Notes: generated by a model from the letters alone, not told the origin. Numbered from the stretch's first letter, positions 18,769 to 32,055 are shown. The stretch: DNA of 64,000 bases from Choristoneura fumiferana (GCF_025370935.1 NC_133476.1:19560230-19624229); one strand, 5' to 3'. Numbers and translations are program-made.

Positions 18769-21265
18769 CCCATTATGTAGACTGAATTGGAAAAACACAA
18801 TCTTTTTAGTCATAAATTCGTCTCGTGCGTTGAGTTTGCGTGACATTTTCTTATTGTTGGTCTCCGAGAGTAGTGGCAGATGAATACATCTTGAACTAAA
18901 TCGCTTTATTATCGCGGAAGAAAGTACATACTATCAACTAAGTACTAATGTTTAAATTTAAAGATTACCCCACATAATACTACATAAACTATATATCTCT
19001 TGTTATTGCACAGCTGGTACAGTTAGCCGCAATATTTACTATTGGAACCGGTGCGCGCCCACGTCGTGTCGCAATCGAATGCGCGAGCGCACGCGTGTAT
19101 CAACTCGTCTTGATACTTGCAAGGACTCATTTTATAAAATAAAAGGGCGTGGTTGATTAATAAATGTTGGAACTAATGGCGGATACGTTATGTAACTGAC
19201 TGGATTGACTTTGAGGTTTGCGAGGTTAATAATTAATAGTTGTAAACAAAATGAAGGTTAAGTATAGGATTTGCTTCAATCTCAATTTAAGAGAATAAGG
19301 ATGTTTTAAATCTTGCGATTTATTCATGTAATGGAATTGGCATAGTCACTATTTTGGATTAAAAGAATAAGCACTGGTTTTCCGTTGGAACAAAAGTATA
19401 ATCAAAAGTTACATATAAAAAATCCATAGACAAATTAAAAATGTATTAAAAACTAAACTACTGCAAAAAGGTGTGCAATCTTGCACAGTCACGTTTGCTG
19501 AATGCACTCGCGAAAAAGGGTGAATTCACAGTCACCGTCAGCAAGGCGGACCAAGCGTAGGCAGCTAGGAACTGAGTGAGTGGTAGGATATGGCTCTAGA
19601 AAGGCTATGTGAAAGTTAAGAGGAGAAGCCTGTGTCCAGACTCCAGAGGTGAGACAGATTTCATCACGTGGCTCAAGTATTTTTTGATCATATGGTATGT
19701 GATGAAAACGACGTGGAAGATTGGCCAGGAAACAAACACAATATTCTATTTATAATATCAGATTAATGTAATGAAAGACACCAGCTCACTTGCCATCCTA
19801 CTTCAAAAAAATACACATCAAAATTCACAGCCTAAACCACAAGTAAAAACCATATGCGATTCCAAACTAAGCATGCTGATAATTCCTTTATAAAATGCCA
19901 TCAACGGCCTAGACAACACCCGTACTGTATTTTTGTGCTGTTCGCTAATCAATCGCGTTGTCTTTGTCTTTAAACTAACAATAGAAGTATCAAAACGATT
20001 CAAATGCAGTACACAAGCCGCGCCAGACAGTCTAGGGAAGAGATTGCGGCTAAACTGGGCCTCCATAACGCACTAACAATTCATTGTTAGTCTCTTTTGT
20101 TCTTGACGACATCGTTGTATTATAATCGTATACCTACACACAATTAGCGTCGGTATTAACTTATTGTTAAGACTCATAATGGAATGTATTGTTCGCTATC
20201 AGTAAAGCGATCAGATCGTTGATATTTAAATTAAATGTAAAGTCTTCGTGGAAGATACTACACTCTAGAGCAATAAATATAGGTCTTATTTTATGCAGCT
20301 TTATTAATTATTCTGACTTGTTATCATTTGTCTTCACTATGCTTTCATAACATACGTTAAATTACCATTTTTCTGAATAGAAGTAAATGGTTTAAAGGTT
20401 ACTTAGAAACGTATATCAAATTGCAAAACAGTCATGCTACTAGAAGTGGGTCAAAATTAGTTTGACCTCTCAGCATTATAATAATTTAAAACTTCAACAA
20501 GAGGTCCTCCAACAAGAGGTTTTAAAGATGAAGAAGAGTGAGGGTTACGATTTTAATTACGACGATGAATGAGTGAGAGTAAATAAATAAAAAAACTTAT
20601 GGTACGCACCATTTCTCATTGCTATAATAATTCATAGCTTATTTTTCCAGAATATCGAATTATATTAGGTTCAGAGTTTTCAAACCACCATTTCTCTCGA
20701 CCCAATTTTCCACTACAAAACTCCAACAATATTTCCCCTCACGGAATCCAATTTTAAATATCAATATGAGAACGTGGAAAACTAACAATGGGCTCGTTCA
20801 ATCTGAATTCAGACCACGGAAAGTAAATTCCACACGGTCCTACTCCACTAGTTTCAATAAAATATAGCAGACGGAAAATATCTATGATACGCATTGGGTT
20901 AATAATACTTTGACAATTTTGATTTTATTAGGGAAATTATAGTTTGAATGTGGATGTTATTGAGCCGCAAAACGTCATATCATCCCGGGTAGAATGCAGA
21001 TTTTGTGAGTGCATGTTGACCGTGCTTAATTTACCCTATTTTTGTGCATTAACAACAAATATCCGTGAATCTTTAACATCTGACTCGATCTCTGATCGAA
21101 CTCACTATTTAACAAATTTGATCTTCTCCTCTAATTTCCATTATAAATTTATATTGGAACGTGTCTACTTACTTCCGGTAAGCTAAGAAATAAATAAGGT
21201 CTCCTTAAAAACTTATTATTTCATAAATATCAACATATAATTATTTTTTAATAAATATACAGCCT
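18769..21265. other. Long unique AT-rich stretch
   Basis: A GC-rich patch (GGTGCGCGCCCACGTCGTGT, then GCGCGAGCGCACGCGTG) lies at 19049-19096. Open frames are short and unrecognised. No RNA gene seen. Confidence 0.5.
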
Positions 21266-21368
21266 AGGTCAAAGTATGTTTACGTTGTAACTTCGTGTTT
21301 GAACTTTGTATAAAATTGACAAAATAACAACAGTGACAAGGTACTATGTGTAAATATATCTTTGACCT
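21266..21368. mobile_element. Possible small TIR element
   Basis: AGGTCAAAGTATGTTTAC at the left and GTAAATATATCTTTGACCT at the right are inverted with a few mismatches. Weak case. Confidence 0.35.
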
Positions 21369-22740
21369 TGCTTGAACTCCTCAAATTTGACCACTGTAGG
21401 TTAAACACTTGCAAGATTTTAACAAATAAAGAAATCAATAAACGAAATGAAGTCAATTAAATCTTGTACTTAAAGATAAAAATGTTTGAAATGGAGTGCA
21501 TTATGATGAATCTATTTTTAATTAGAGCAAGCTGCCAAAATCAAAGCATAAAACGGGATTTCCAAACAAACTACAGTTTAAACTATCTCGATTACATACT
21601 CGAGACTGCGTTGTTTGTTTGCCCTACTCTTCATGATAGCAAGTCATATGCAGTCAATATTTGAACAGTTTGGGTGGCATAACCCGAGAATGTTACACTT
21701 CATAATGAGTGTAATACAAGAGAGTCAACAGTTTCGAGGTGTGATGTAAGAACAAATAATCTTCAAACATTGTAAGGCAGCCAAAAGTATTTTGAAACCG
21801 TTCAACTGACGTAGACAATTTTTTTACAGAAATATTGAGTGACAAGGGAAAATTTCGAAACTAACAAATCTTGGAGTCGAAACAATCACAATTTAAAAGA
21901 TTTAGAAAGAAGAAATTTGGTAGCTCAACCGTGGAAATGATTTCTGTAAGGAAAAACTTTCCATTTCGAATCAATTTAAAAATCTAGAACAGAATTTATA
22001 CGTTCGAATTCCAATTTCTAATTTTCTGCGAAGCAACCAAAAAAATGGGGTCGGCTTCGTGAATGAAGTGATTTTGAACTCAAATTTAACCTTTGAGATA
22101 AGTTATCGTGAAATATGCACTTGACCGTATTTCAATGATATGAATTAATTATACTAATTTGATAGTGGTATCGGTCGTAACGAATAATCGTAAAAGTTTG
22201 TAATGCGTAGACAAATGACGGTTCATTGCTACCTCAAAAAATTCACAAGGGGTTGAAGCTTTTAGCGAAATAGGTATGTGGATGACGTCATTACTAAATT
22301 AGAACTAATTGAAAAACAAAACGTATAACTTCATTGTTAAACACTTTCGTCACATTACATTTAATCAATACACAAACTTTAGAAAATCAGTCATTGAAAC
22401 TAAATCAAAAAGCGGCACTTTATAGTCAGTTCTAAAATTGACCTTTAAGATCCTTCAAATGTCCTTGCCTCAACATCAAGCAAAAACTAAGAGACTTACA
22501 ATAAGCATTCGTATAGAAATGTCATGTTTCTTGCGACGTAATTTATGACGAGGTTTTGATTGCATTTTTACGAAGTACTACTGGCTAATATTTATAAGAG
22601 CGAAGAAGTTTAAGGAGAAAAAATGTTTGCACTGCAGTGATCTGATTAAAAAGGAGGCTTTGTAAAAATAAAACTACTTTAAAGATCTAAAATCATGCTT
22701 TAGCGGTAAATCTGCATGATTTTGGACATGACACTACCGT
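21369..22740. other. Unique AT-rich stretch
   Basis: No gene or repeat recognised. Confidence 0.5.
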
Positions 22741-22782
22741 GAGACTCGGCGGGTGCGCGTGTTGCAGCAGCCGCCGAGTCTC
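22741..22782. other. GC-rich perfect 12-bp hairpin
   Basis: GAGACTCGGCGG and CCGCCGAGTCTC form a perfect stem with an 18-nt loop (GTGCGCGTGTTGCAGCAG), notable in AT-rich surroundings. Confidence 0.6.
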
Positions 22783-22791
22783 GTTGCTCCT

Positions 22792-22895
22792 AAAATAAAT
22801 ATCAAAATAAATATCATGGGACATTTGACACCAATTGACCTAGTCCCAAACTAAGCAAAGCTTGTACAATGAATACTAGGCAACGGATAAACATT
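22792..22895 (-). mobile_element. SINE (family II) 3' fragment
   Basis: ATAAATATCATGGGACATTT, GACACCAATTGACCTAGTCC and AAGCAAAGCTTGTAC match the 3' body of the SINE at 4442-4722. The head is missing. Confidence 0.7.
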
Positions 22896-24357
22896 ACATT
22901 AGTAAACCACAACAGAATGAAATAGTCCACAGTGATTACATTGGTGAAAAATGTCAAGAAAAATGTATAGGAAAAATTCATGCATGATTCATCCCTAGAT
23001 ACGAATGACAAAATCAACTGGTCGGTCAAAGAAGAATACAAGTAAATATACTGAAATGCATATTAGTAATTTGAGGTAAAATGACTCACCTGTTTGTTTC
23101 AGATTTGTTGCAGCATAAAAAACTATTGCTAACACGTGTCAGGCCACAGATTTAGTTAATTAGATCGATGACCGATAAATATATAGCTCTGCAATAAATC
23201 AGTGACGTACTTATGTTGCGCATCTCTTCAATGAGTTTTGTTTAGTCTATTTATAGGTCGAGTTGTTCATGCAAATAGTAAAACATGTGATTTTGTTTAC
23301 AGTTTAAAGCATTATTGTCATCATCATAATCACTTTAATGCTTACAGACTTCAGTAGCTCTTCAGAAAAAATAATATAATTTATACTAACCTATGACCTA
23401 GAACGCATCGGTCACGATAGCAAAATTGAACAAAATTGGCATCAATTCGGTCAACGGAGAGTTTCATCTGAGCTCATTGGTAAGTAAATTGGCACGTTCA
23501 TTGTGGTAGCGATATTGTCGAATCATATTCGATCAGTTTTTCATAGACATCATAGTAATAAGATTTAACATTATTTGCCATTAAGTGCTTTATTAAAATT
23601 GTGTTGATACAAAATAGGGAAGAAAACATACTACGGGGTGCCTGTTTTTACTTTGATATCAACTACTTGCTAACTACAGAGCGATCTCTGAAGCGATAAG
23701 CCCGCCTATTGCGTACCTTGGAAAATCTCTGTATGCCTACCTATTTTCTGACATACAACACGAGGCACAGAAGAATGCAATCATTCTCAACACTACATGA
23801 GTTGCTAACCTTTTCATTTTTCTCTGAAAAGTTTCACTGATAAATTGACATAACCTCCTAACTTTAACTGAAGGTGCCTCTGCAGTGGAAAAATTACGCA
23901 ACACGCGGACATGGACAGATCTGGCTCCAACACTGTGAAGTTGTTGTTTATAGAGTGTAAATCAGCTTGTGAAATGTTCAGGGTATTTTAGGATGATGGG
24001 CGCGCGTACCCACTGCTGCTAACGTGACGTCGAAGAGACTTGGTAATATGACAGAACGGTAAATAAGTATTCCAATGAAAATTAGTCTTATTTAAATTTA
24101 TATTAATGTCCTATCTTGAAAGAATTGATAAATGATTCCTTTTTGAAAACAAAAGCATCAACAGACTTCTGATGGGAATAAAAATATGTGGAATTATAAA
24201 AAAAAACAAACAGCGTCCCCTTTTCTCTCTTTAAAAAAAGGACAAAGCAATCACACTTTCTCAATCTCTCACTTTTGTTAACGTGTGATTTTTGTCGATA
24301 AAAAAATACCAAATACCTATAATAAATGTTCACCAAGTTTTATTCCTACTCCGAATC
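22896..24357. other. Unique AT-rich stretch
   Basis: No gene or repeat recognised. Confidence 0.5.
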
Positions 24358-24640
24358 ATTCATCATCATCATCATCATCCCAGCCTATATACGTCCCACT
24401 GCTGGGCACAGGCTCCTCTCAGAACAAGAGGGCTTGGGCCATAGTTGTGCGGATTGGGAACTTCACACGCACCATTGAATTTCTTCGCAGGTTTGTGCAA
24501 CGATGTTTTCCTTCACCGCAAAGCTCGTGGTAAATTTCAAATGTAATTCCGCACATGAATATCGAAAAACTCAGAGGTGCAGCCACCCACGACCCTCTGT
24601 TTGAGAGGCGATAGGTCAAACCACTAGGCCACCACGGCCC
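24358..24640 (-). mobile_element. tRNA-derived SINE (family I), near full length
   Basis: A CATCATCATCATC tail, CCCAGCCTATATACGTCC, GAGGGCTTGGGCC and GTGGTAAATTTCAAATGTAA match the family. The tRNA-like head at the right reads GCCGTGGTGGCCTAGTGG on the minus strand, but the B-box region is damaged. Confidence 0.85.
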
Positions 24641-27600
24641 TAATTATTGTGTTTAATTAAATTTTGGTAAAGAAAAATAATTACTCCTAAATCACGCTTT
24701 TCCTTGTTTGTGATGGGATGGTACATAATCATCCCGGTGTTATTTTCCATCCTACCTCCAGGTGTAAGCAATTTAGGGAATGAAGTTCAAAGTTCAATTC
24801 AATCTTCAAACAAGCTCGGGGTGGCTGATACGTATCAAATTACATATATTTTGAAAATAATAATGGCCAAAACACATAAAGGATATATAATACAATGCAT
24901 TTTTCTTAAAATTACAACTTTACACGATTGTTATAATAGATTAACCTAATTCCATCTGTTGATTTAAAAAAAAATAAAAAAAAGGTTTCACCCGACGTTT
25001 TGACCATTGCGTATTTCACCCTTTGTTTTTTTTCCTTTGTATTTTAACATGCCTCAAGGCGCCTCTGCTAATATTGTCATTCTCAAAAGATACGTACTGA
25101 CGAACTCATAGAACAATACACAAACGGAAACAAGTGATAAACAAGTCGCGAATGTATTTATCGTCCGTTTCCGTTCATCTTTATTGTTCTAGTTCAGTTT
25201 GGCAAGCTTCCAGTTAGAATTGCATTTCATTGGTGATGTCATCTTGCAATTTAAGGGACCTTAATTGATTAAAACCCTAAACTCTAGTTTTTCGGAAAAT
25301 CCATGGCGGTAATTAGTAAAACAAATTAAGCTAAATCTGTATGTACCTTTAAAACGAACAATTACTCGATTTCTGCATTCGATAAATCATGATGCATGAT
25401 ATGATGCGATACCTAAATTCTTGGCGCTTTTTGGTAGACTTAAATTACATATCCGAAAATTCAATGCACAAAATAAAAAAATACAACAAAAACACTACAA
25501 AACTACCGCTCGAACAAAATATTTAACTAATTAGTTGTGAAAACTTCGCGTTTTTCCTCCTCCATTCGCACTTGAAATTCAATACAGTTCTGTTAGTCTC
25601 CACTTTCATATTTATTTTATTTATTACTTTAAATATTTATTTAGTAAGAACTAAGAAATCATTGAATTTTACTAACTTTTTTATTAATTTTAGTTCAAAA
25701 CAAATCGACGTGAGACTGTGAACACAAGCTATCGAGGTCGCTTCCACGTGCCACGGCGTTTTACAACTTTTTAATTTATGTCTCTTTCTGGTACTCCGTA
25801 TTTGTATTTATTGTTTGTCCAAAGTGCCACTTAACAAGTTTATGGAGGATGCTAACCGACCGTGGAATATTAAAAAGTTTAAATTTTAATTACGTGCGCC
25901 TCTTGTCGCGAGGTTGACCTAGTGACCCTTCGGTTGTTTTATTATTATTTATGAAAACATTCCCAAAATAAATCAGTTAGGTAATTGTTTTGAATTGAAA
26001 TAATCGATACCTAAAATTTACTTCACTTTACCACACTGATACCCTCGTAAAAAATGACACTAGACTCACACCAATACATTTTCAATTATTATTGGGCGCT
26101 TATGTTAGGTATTTCGTTTCTAATCGTTTAATTTCTAATTTCGAACATTTCGAGTTCGGTTTAAAAACTTCAATTTCCAAGTTTGAAATTCTAATCTCCA
26201 CCTGCCAGTTGGGTATTTCACTGGCCATATTTGGCACTGGCTGGTTGTAATGGACAGATTTGGCACAGCGCCTCGCGCATTCACGAGCCAATGCCAAGGC
26301 CTGGCTGTGTAACGAATTTACTTTAATATGGGCGTTGTTTCGGCCGTGTTTTGTTTTTCAATGAATGAACGCGCCGTTGGCGCTAAATGAAGTTTAGAGT
26401 TTTTACAAATTTAGATTTTTTTTTTAGACATCGATCGATGACACGCCCAAACAGAGGAGTGCATTATTTTCATGGTTTATGTAGGTATCATTATTAACTA
26501 TTTTTAGATGCGTGTTTTTGTTTTGTTGTATATGGAATGGAACTTTCATTGACAACAGGAACAACAAGATTCAATTTAGAAACAACGATTTTTGGTCGTT
26601 AGTTTTATGCATAATTTCGTCTCTCTCAGATAGACACAGTGACGTTCATAAGAGTGCTACTAGTCTTGCAGTGACCGTTATTTTAGAAACTAGGTATCGT
26701 ATCGGTAAAAGTGTTGCAAGCCAGAATATCCGCAAAGAAAGATTTCACAACGTCTAAAGTCTAAATTATTTGGGGCCGGCCGGCGTGAAAATTATGTCAT
26801 AGTGGAGACTATTTTAAAATTTATATGAGCTCATGTCAAAATATCATTCAAGCTTAATATATAAGACTATTTTCTAGAGCACGAGGTGCGTGTAAGATGG
26901 AAATAGTGCATATCTCGTGTGTGTGATGTGACGGATATGAACTATCGTAAACAAAGACGTCAGTTCTTAAACTGAACCGGAAGCCAGCTGCTATGACATT
27001 ATGAGTACCTACTAATTTTATTGTTCTCCTTTACTGTACGGTCACGACATTAACTGTTGAACTATTGTGGAACGTTGTCACATTAACAAGGCCGTTTGTA
27101 AATTTTAACGAGCAATCTCACTTGAACTCTCAATTGAACGTTCAATCAAAAACTAAAGTCATGCATCCACTAACTACATTAGTTAAATAAATTCGAGTTC
27201 CATAGTGATTATATGTGTAAGCGGAAGAATCGACTCCTCTAAAACGCTAAATGTGCCTATAAAAAAGGTTCAAACTTATTTAAAAAAAATGCACAACTCA
27301 TAAAATATGACATCACATTTAGAAGCACTAATTAGGCTGGAGCCAACAATTATCTAACAGAGGTCTTATACTAATACCTACCTAAATATCACACTATCTA
27401 ATTTCAAGTTCCACTAACAAGAAGATTGTTGGTTTAACAGGACCGCCAATCTTCCTATTTCCATAATAACACTCAAACGGTTCTGCCCGGAGGCATGAGA
27501 CTGGCCATCCTAGAACAGGCTCCCATCTAGGCTAGATTGCACAAGTATCACCAGTTAGGTAACTTCACGCAACTTCATTATAAACTTCGCAAGTTCAATG

Positions 27601-27653
27601 GTCCTCGGTTAAACCATTTGCCGAAATTAATTGGAGTTGTGTCAGACGATGTG
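24641..27653. other. Long unique stretch
   Basis: About 3 kb with low-complexity A runs near 24970. A slightly GC-richer piece at 26200-26400 and a GGGGCCGGCCGGC patch at about 26771 have no gene attached. No coding exon recognised. Confidence 0.5.
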
Positions 27654-28059
27654 ATTGAGGGCTATCGCGAATGAATTCGCCGCTAGAGGCGCTAGTGTAG
27701 CGTGAGGTCTCCGAAATGTCAAATCTCATAGTTTTTGGGTCATTAGAATAATTTTGTAAATATTTTGCATTACCTGAAATTAATTATGGCAATTATGCGT
27801 TACGGGGCAATGAATGTCTGTGTTTTAAGACAGTTTTGTCTTTCGGAAACTTTTGTCCTCCCTTTTTTTCCGAACAAAACGAGACTAAGCAACACTGTGG
27901 TTGCTGGATATTTTTATGGTACGGTTTTAAGGTGTATTAAATATGATTTTAATCTAAACTTTGTTTTAACGCCCGTAATAACAGACTCTGAAAGCCATAC
28001 TTAAAAACCTCTCGCAACAGTGCGCCATCTAGTGAGACAAAAAACGATAGCCCTCATTG
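27654..28059. mobile_element. TIR element (family E)
   Basis: Ends TTGAGGGCTATCGCG and CGATAGCCCTCATTGA are inverted. Subterminal GCTAGAGGCGCTAGTG and CGCCATCTAGTG also face each other. The interior (GAATGTCTGTGTTTTAAGAC, TTTTGTCTTTCGGAAA, GATATTTTTATGGTACGG) recurs at 41.6 kb. No transposase frame. Confidence 0.65.
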
Positions 28060-29110
28060 AGAAAGTGATTTTTAATGGAGTCATGGAAATATTTAAATAC
28101 ATATTTATTGCACAAAAAGGTAAAATGAATAGGAAAACTGGTGGAGAAAAAAGTAAACGAGTGATATCAATGGTAAAGAAGTTTCAGATTCTCCCAAGAC
28201 CAAATTGAGTTTAAAGAAAAGTAAGCAAATAAATAGAAATCCTTGAACCGCGTTTGTTCCCACAGTGATACACACCATAACATAAATGCATTCTAAAATT
28301 TGGTGCCCTGTCACTAGTTAAACGATAAATAGCCTAATAAAGATATTTTTTTGTATGGTACCAGGTTATTTAAATTGAGTAAGTTGTTATAGAAAGCAAA
28401 TGAAAAATATGAGAGCTAATCGCACAGACATGAATCTAATTAGATATATACTTAAATAGAAATAGAAGTTTCGAAACGCGGAAATCTGTGGCCTACCTGT
28501 CCAACAAATCTTTAAAAAAACCATCCATTGCGAACTTTATTCTCTGTCACACTACAAGGTTGCCAGTCCTGAATAAACGGAATCTTCGGCACCAAACACA
28601 TGCTATTTGAAATTAGAACTTGATGTACCACCATCATTGGAAGAGCTCCCGCGCTTCCCGTGATAAGACGATATTGGGACATTTATTAGGGGGTTCCAAC
28701 ATTAGTGAAGTTCATGTTAAATTGGGCATGGAGTGCATTAAAATCTTACATGATCTTGGCTCGTTTCCAATATGGCGATCGCCGAAGCATTTCACTAGCT
28801 ACCAGTAAGTTTTATTATTATGTAAGGTTTTACGAGAAAGGTAGTAATTGGTAATGAATCAGTTAGCTTCTTATTGTGGCGTGTTTAACTTGTCATTTCG
28901 CTGGCTTGGTAGCCTGTTGAGTGTGTAGAGTAATTATTAGAAAGGAGGTTTTCTCTTAATTAATACTTTATTGTATAAGTAGCCAATTGTTAGTTGAGTT
29001 ACATTGTTGTTTTCTGGCAAAATATAGAGAAATTGTCTTTAGACATGAAAATATCCAAGCATTCGGTTCTTGGTTAAATAAGTATTTGGAAAGTCCAGAA
29101 TAAAATTGTA
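28060..29110. other. Unique sequence with one open frame of interest
   Basis: An open frame at 28620-28808 (62 residues) ends next to a donor-like GTAAGT at about 28805. Its protein shows nothing recognisable and no partner exon was found, so it is not called as a gene. Confidence 0.3.
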
Positions 29111-29290
29111 AACCGGCCAAGTGTGAATCAGACTCGCGCACCGAGGTTTCTGTACAAATTTGTAGGTATCTATGAAAATACAGTATTAGCAGGAGAAAAG
29201 GGGTCTTAACGTACAGACAGACAGAAGGACAACAAAGTGATCCTATAAAGGTTCCTGTTTTTATTTTTCTTTTGAAGTACGGGTCACTTA
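29111..29290 (+). repeat. GGTTCCG-family repeat, internally deleted copy
   Basis: AACCGGCCAAGTGTGAATCA, ACTCGCGCACCGAGG, ACAGACAGACAGAAGGAC and TGATCCTATAAAGGTTCCTG are in family order, but the long middle present at 16785-17214 is missing. Confidence 0.6.
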
Positions 29291-29711
29291 TTTAAAACAA
29301 TGATTTTTTACATAAAAATAAAAATAAAAAAACCATATTTAAACGGGCTTCCTCATCCAAAGGCAGCGCACATTGTGCCTAAGACGCTATTGCCTCGTTG
29401 CACTGCAAGGCTCAGTCTTTGGGCGAAGAAAAGCGGGTCACTTAAAAATTGGATGTTTAAAAGTGATACAAATAATTTCCCTAGAGGTGGTAAACAAATT
29501 CCCAATGGGATGAGTTTGAGGTAGTGGTGCTATATCTTACTCTGACATCTGTAGTGAATAGAAAAGGACTGTGAAAAAGAATTCTTCACTACGAATTAAA
29601 AATAAATATATCTTACTTACTTCACTAGTTGCTGCTAGCAGTATCCTTCATTCTGTGGGAATTTTGCGCTTTTCCGGGATAAAGTCATCGTCATTTCTAG
29701 CTACAGGGTGA

Positions 29712-29962
29712 TTTTTAATCGGTGATCAGGAACAACAAAAAGCAATAAGGACGGTCATACTGAATAAGTTTTCCCATGGGACCAATACGAAAATCGGGTT
29801 AAAAAATCAGCTATTTCATAGAAAAACTCAGCACCTCACCAGCCTCAATGAATGAAACCAAGGTTATTTTTTTTTCATGATTTTCGTATTGGTCCCATGG
29901 GAAGAGTTCTTCAGTATGACCGTCTTTATCGCTTTTTGTTATTCCTGATCACCGATTAAAAA
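29712..29962. mobile_element. Foldback TIR element with about 84-bp arms
   Basis: TTTTTAATCGGTGATCAGGA at the left and TCCTGATCACCGATTAAAAA at the right begin arms of about 84 bp. They include GACGGTCATACTGAA and CCCATGGGACCAATACGAAA and carry roughly ten percent mismatches. The 251-bp element has a unique centre and no coding frame. It abuts a SINE fragment at its right edge. Confidence 0.75.
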
Positions 29963-29963
29963 G

Positions 29964-30165
29964 ACCTGTGCCTTCTCTCAGAATGAGGGGGCTTGGCCCG
30001 TATTCCCACGCGGGTCCAGTGTGGATTGAGGATTTCACACACACCATTGAATTTCTTCGCAGGTGTGCAAGGTTTCTTACCATGTTTTCTTTCCCCGTGA
30101 AGCTTATGTTAAATTTCAAATGTAATTTCGCACATAAGCAGAGAGTCATGGGTTTGAGATTGGGT
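29964..30165 (-). mobile_element. SINE (family I) fragment
   Basis: CCTGTGCCTTCTCTCAGAAT, TTTCACACACACCATTGAAT and GTTAAATTTCAAATGTAATT match the family body. The 3' terminal part is missing at the MITE boundary and the tRNA head is cut short. Confidence 0.7.
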
Positions 30166-30337
30166 ACGCAACAAGTTTTTCGGATACTTAACAAAGTAGC
30201 CTATACTATGTTAATTGTTCATGGTATAGCGAGAGTTGTAAGTATGCCAGAATCGTAGCAAGTGGAAGGATGTGTTAAAAATAAAGTTGTGTTAAATACT
30301 TGTGATGTATACATATCATTTAATAATATTGTAAATC

Positions 30338-30488
30338 TGTTTAAAAAAAATATGCCTTGTTGAGTTTCTTGCCGGATTCTTCTCAACACAGGTTTTTCCG
30401 AACCGGTGGTAGATTTTTTTTGACATTCATAAGTGCTTGTTATAGCCTAAATTGAATAAAGATATTTTGACTTTGACTTTGACTTTGA
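30338..30488 (+). mobile_element. RTE-type LINE 3' end with TTTGAC tail
   Basis: TTCTTGCCGGATTCTTCTCA, TTTTTCCGAACCGGTGGTAG, GACATTCATAAGTGCTTG, AATAAAGATATTTTGACTTT and a GACTTT tandem tail are the usual 3' end of lepidopteran RTE LINEs. No coding part is attached. Confidence 0.7.
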
Positions 30489-30545
30489 GGTAGTCTCTGC
30501 CTACCCCGTTGGGAAAGGGGCGTGATTTTATGTATGTATGTATAG
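30488..30545 (-). repeat. Family D repeat end fragment
   Basis: TAGTCTCTGCCTACCCCGTT, GGGCGTGATTTTATGTATGT is the reverse complement of the family D start (ATCACGCCTGTATTCCC..GGGGTAGGCAGAG) seen at 54.55 kb. Confidence 0.55.
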
Positions 30546-30600
30546 CTTCCTATTGTTATTATTTTAATCAGTTTAGCAATGCAAACATTTTACTTTTTAA

Positions 30601-30835
30601 CCACCGACGCAAAGAGGGGTTATAAGTTTGACCGCTATGTGTATCTATGTGTCTATCTGTGGCACCGTAGCTCTTCAACGGGTGGACCAATTTGAATACG
30701 GTTTTCTTATTTGAAAACAGGTTTTCTAGCGATGGTCCTTAGACATGTTTTATCAAAATCGGGTCAGCCGTTTTTGAGACATTGATCTTTGAAGTGACAA
30801 AGTGGGGGGTTTTCCGACTTTTTGTAGGTTAGGTT
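30601..30835 (+). mobile_element. piggyBac-like MITE, larger but right-truncated copy
   Basis: TTAA at 30597-30600 precedes CCACCGACGCAAAGAGGGGT, then ATAAGTTTGACCGCTATGTG and GTGGCACCGTAGCTCTTCAA, as in the element at 12363. It also carries AAAATCGGGTCAGCCGTTTT, absent from the shorter copy. No right TIR or second TTAA was found. Confidence 0.6.
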
Positions 30836-31748
30836 ACTTTATTGTGCTCTCTTCTTTATTGTTCGACAGTTATAACCCCTTATGCACTTCAGTCATGTTA
30901 TCCTTTTTCTGCAGAGCTGCCAACTCATTTGTAATATAGTTTTCTCGTAAACATGGCTTACATTAAGTACCCGCAATTAAACAAACAAATAGGTCAACAA
31001 TGCTACGCAGAAACGACATCATTAAAATGGCTGAACTAAACCACTAACTACCGTTTCAACCGAGTCATTTAACTGTTACAAGTAACGGCGGTTCTTCAAA
31101 GCGTTATTAACCTGCCAATTTTTCGCACAAGTAAGTTTGAACCAGTCTAAATTGGCCGTGAGAAACTAAGGAATTGCCTTGAGAGATAGGTCTTTACGAC
31201 CAGACACCAATTGAAGCAGACCTCTTTATCCCTTCAATGTGACCCTAGAAGCAGGCCTCTCTAAGTTGACGCAACAACCAGTATTATAAAACCTCAGAAT
31301 ACTTTAAGATTGTTTTAAGAGAGAGGTCTTTGAATATTGGCGGTGTAGTGCGAGACGATGAGTCACCGAGAAAAAAACTGATTAAAGTGATGCGTGATTT
31401 TAAATCGTGATTAAGACCTGTTGAATTCATGACTTACTGACTTAGAGAGGCTGTGGAATGTGTAATAAACGTGAGCATATGAAAGAAACATTATGATTAA
31501 CGGCTTTCACATTGAAGAGATGTCTATTGTTACGTGTTGTTACGGTTGTATCTACCAATAAGAAAAAATAACAAAAAAATCCTTTTCAGATGATACTTTG
31601 TCGACTTGACGATAGCTTCCAATAATCCACCGCAATGAGGTGCCAACAAAAATTTATCAATATCAAGAACATTAGTCATTTCAGGCATTTAGGCACCAGC
31701 AACCATAAACATTGCATCAACTGGCTTGCAGGTGCGAGTAGATGGATA
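30836..31748. other. Unique sequence, no feature seen
   Basis: No gene or repeat recognised over 0.9 kb. Confidence 0.5.
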
Positions 31749-31761
31749 CTTTACTTTACTT

Positions 31762-32042
31762 CATCCCAGCCTATAAACGTCCCACTGCTGGGCACAGGCC
31801 TCCTCTCAGAACAAGAGGGCTTGGGCCATAGTTCATTGGGAACTTCGCACGCACCATTGAATCGCTTCGCAGGTTTGTGCAGGTTTCCTCACGATGTTTG
31901 CCTTCACCGCAAAGCTCGTGGTAAATTTCAAATGTAATTCCGCACATGAATTCCGAAAAACTCAGAGGTGCGAGCCGGGGTTCGAACCCACGACCCTCTG
32001 CTTGAGAGGCGATAGGTCAAACCACTAGGCCACCACGGCTTC
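31762..32042 (-). mobile_element. tRNA-derived SINE (family I), full length with target duplication
   Basis: A complete copy bounded by perfect 13-bp direct repeats CTTTACTTTACTT (31749-31761, 32043-32055). On the minus strand it starts AAGCCGTGGTGGCCTAGTGG, with an intact B box (GGGTTCGAACCCC), and ends ACGTTTATAGGCTGGGATGA. The intact head and duplication suggest a fairly recent insertion. Confidence 0.9.
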
Positions 32043-32055
32043 CTTTACTTTACTT

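Noticed and set aside
28620..28808. Possible coding exon ending at a GTAAGT donor
   Set aside because: No acceptor, no partner exon and no recognisable residues; a GTAAGT is expected by chance at this frequency.
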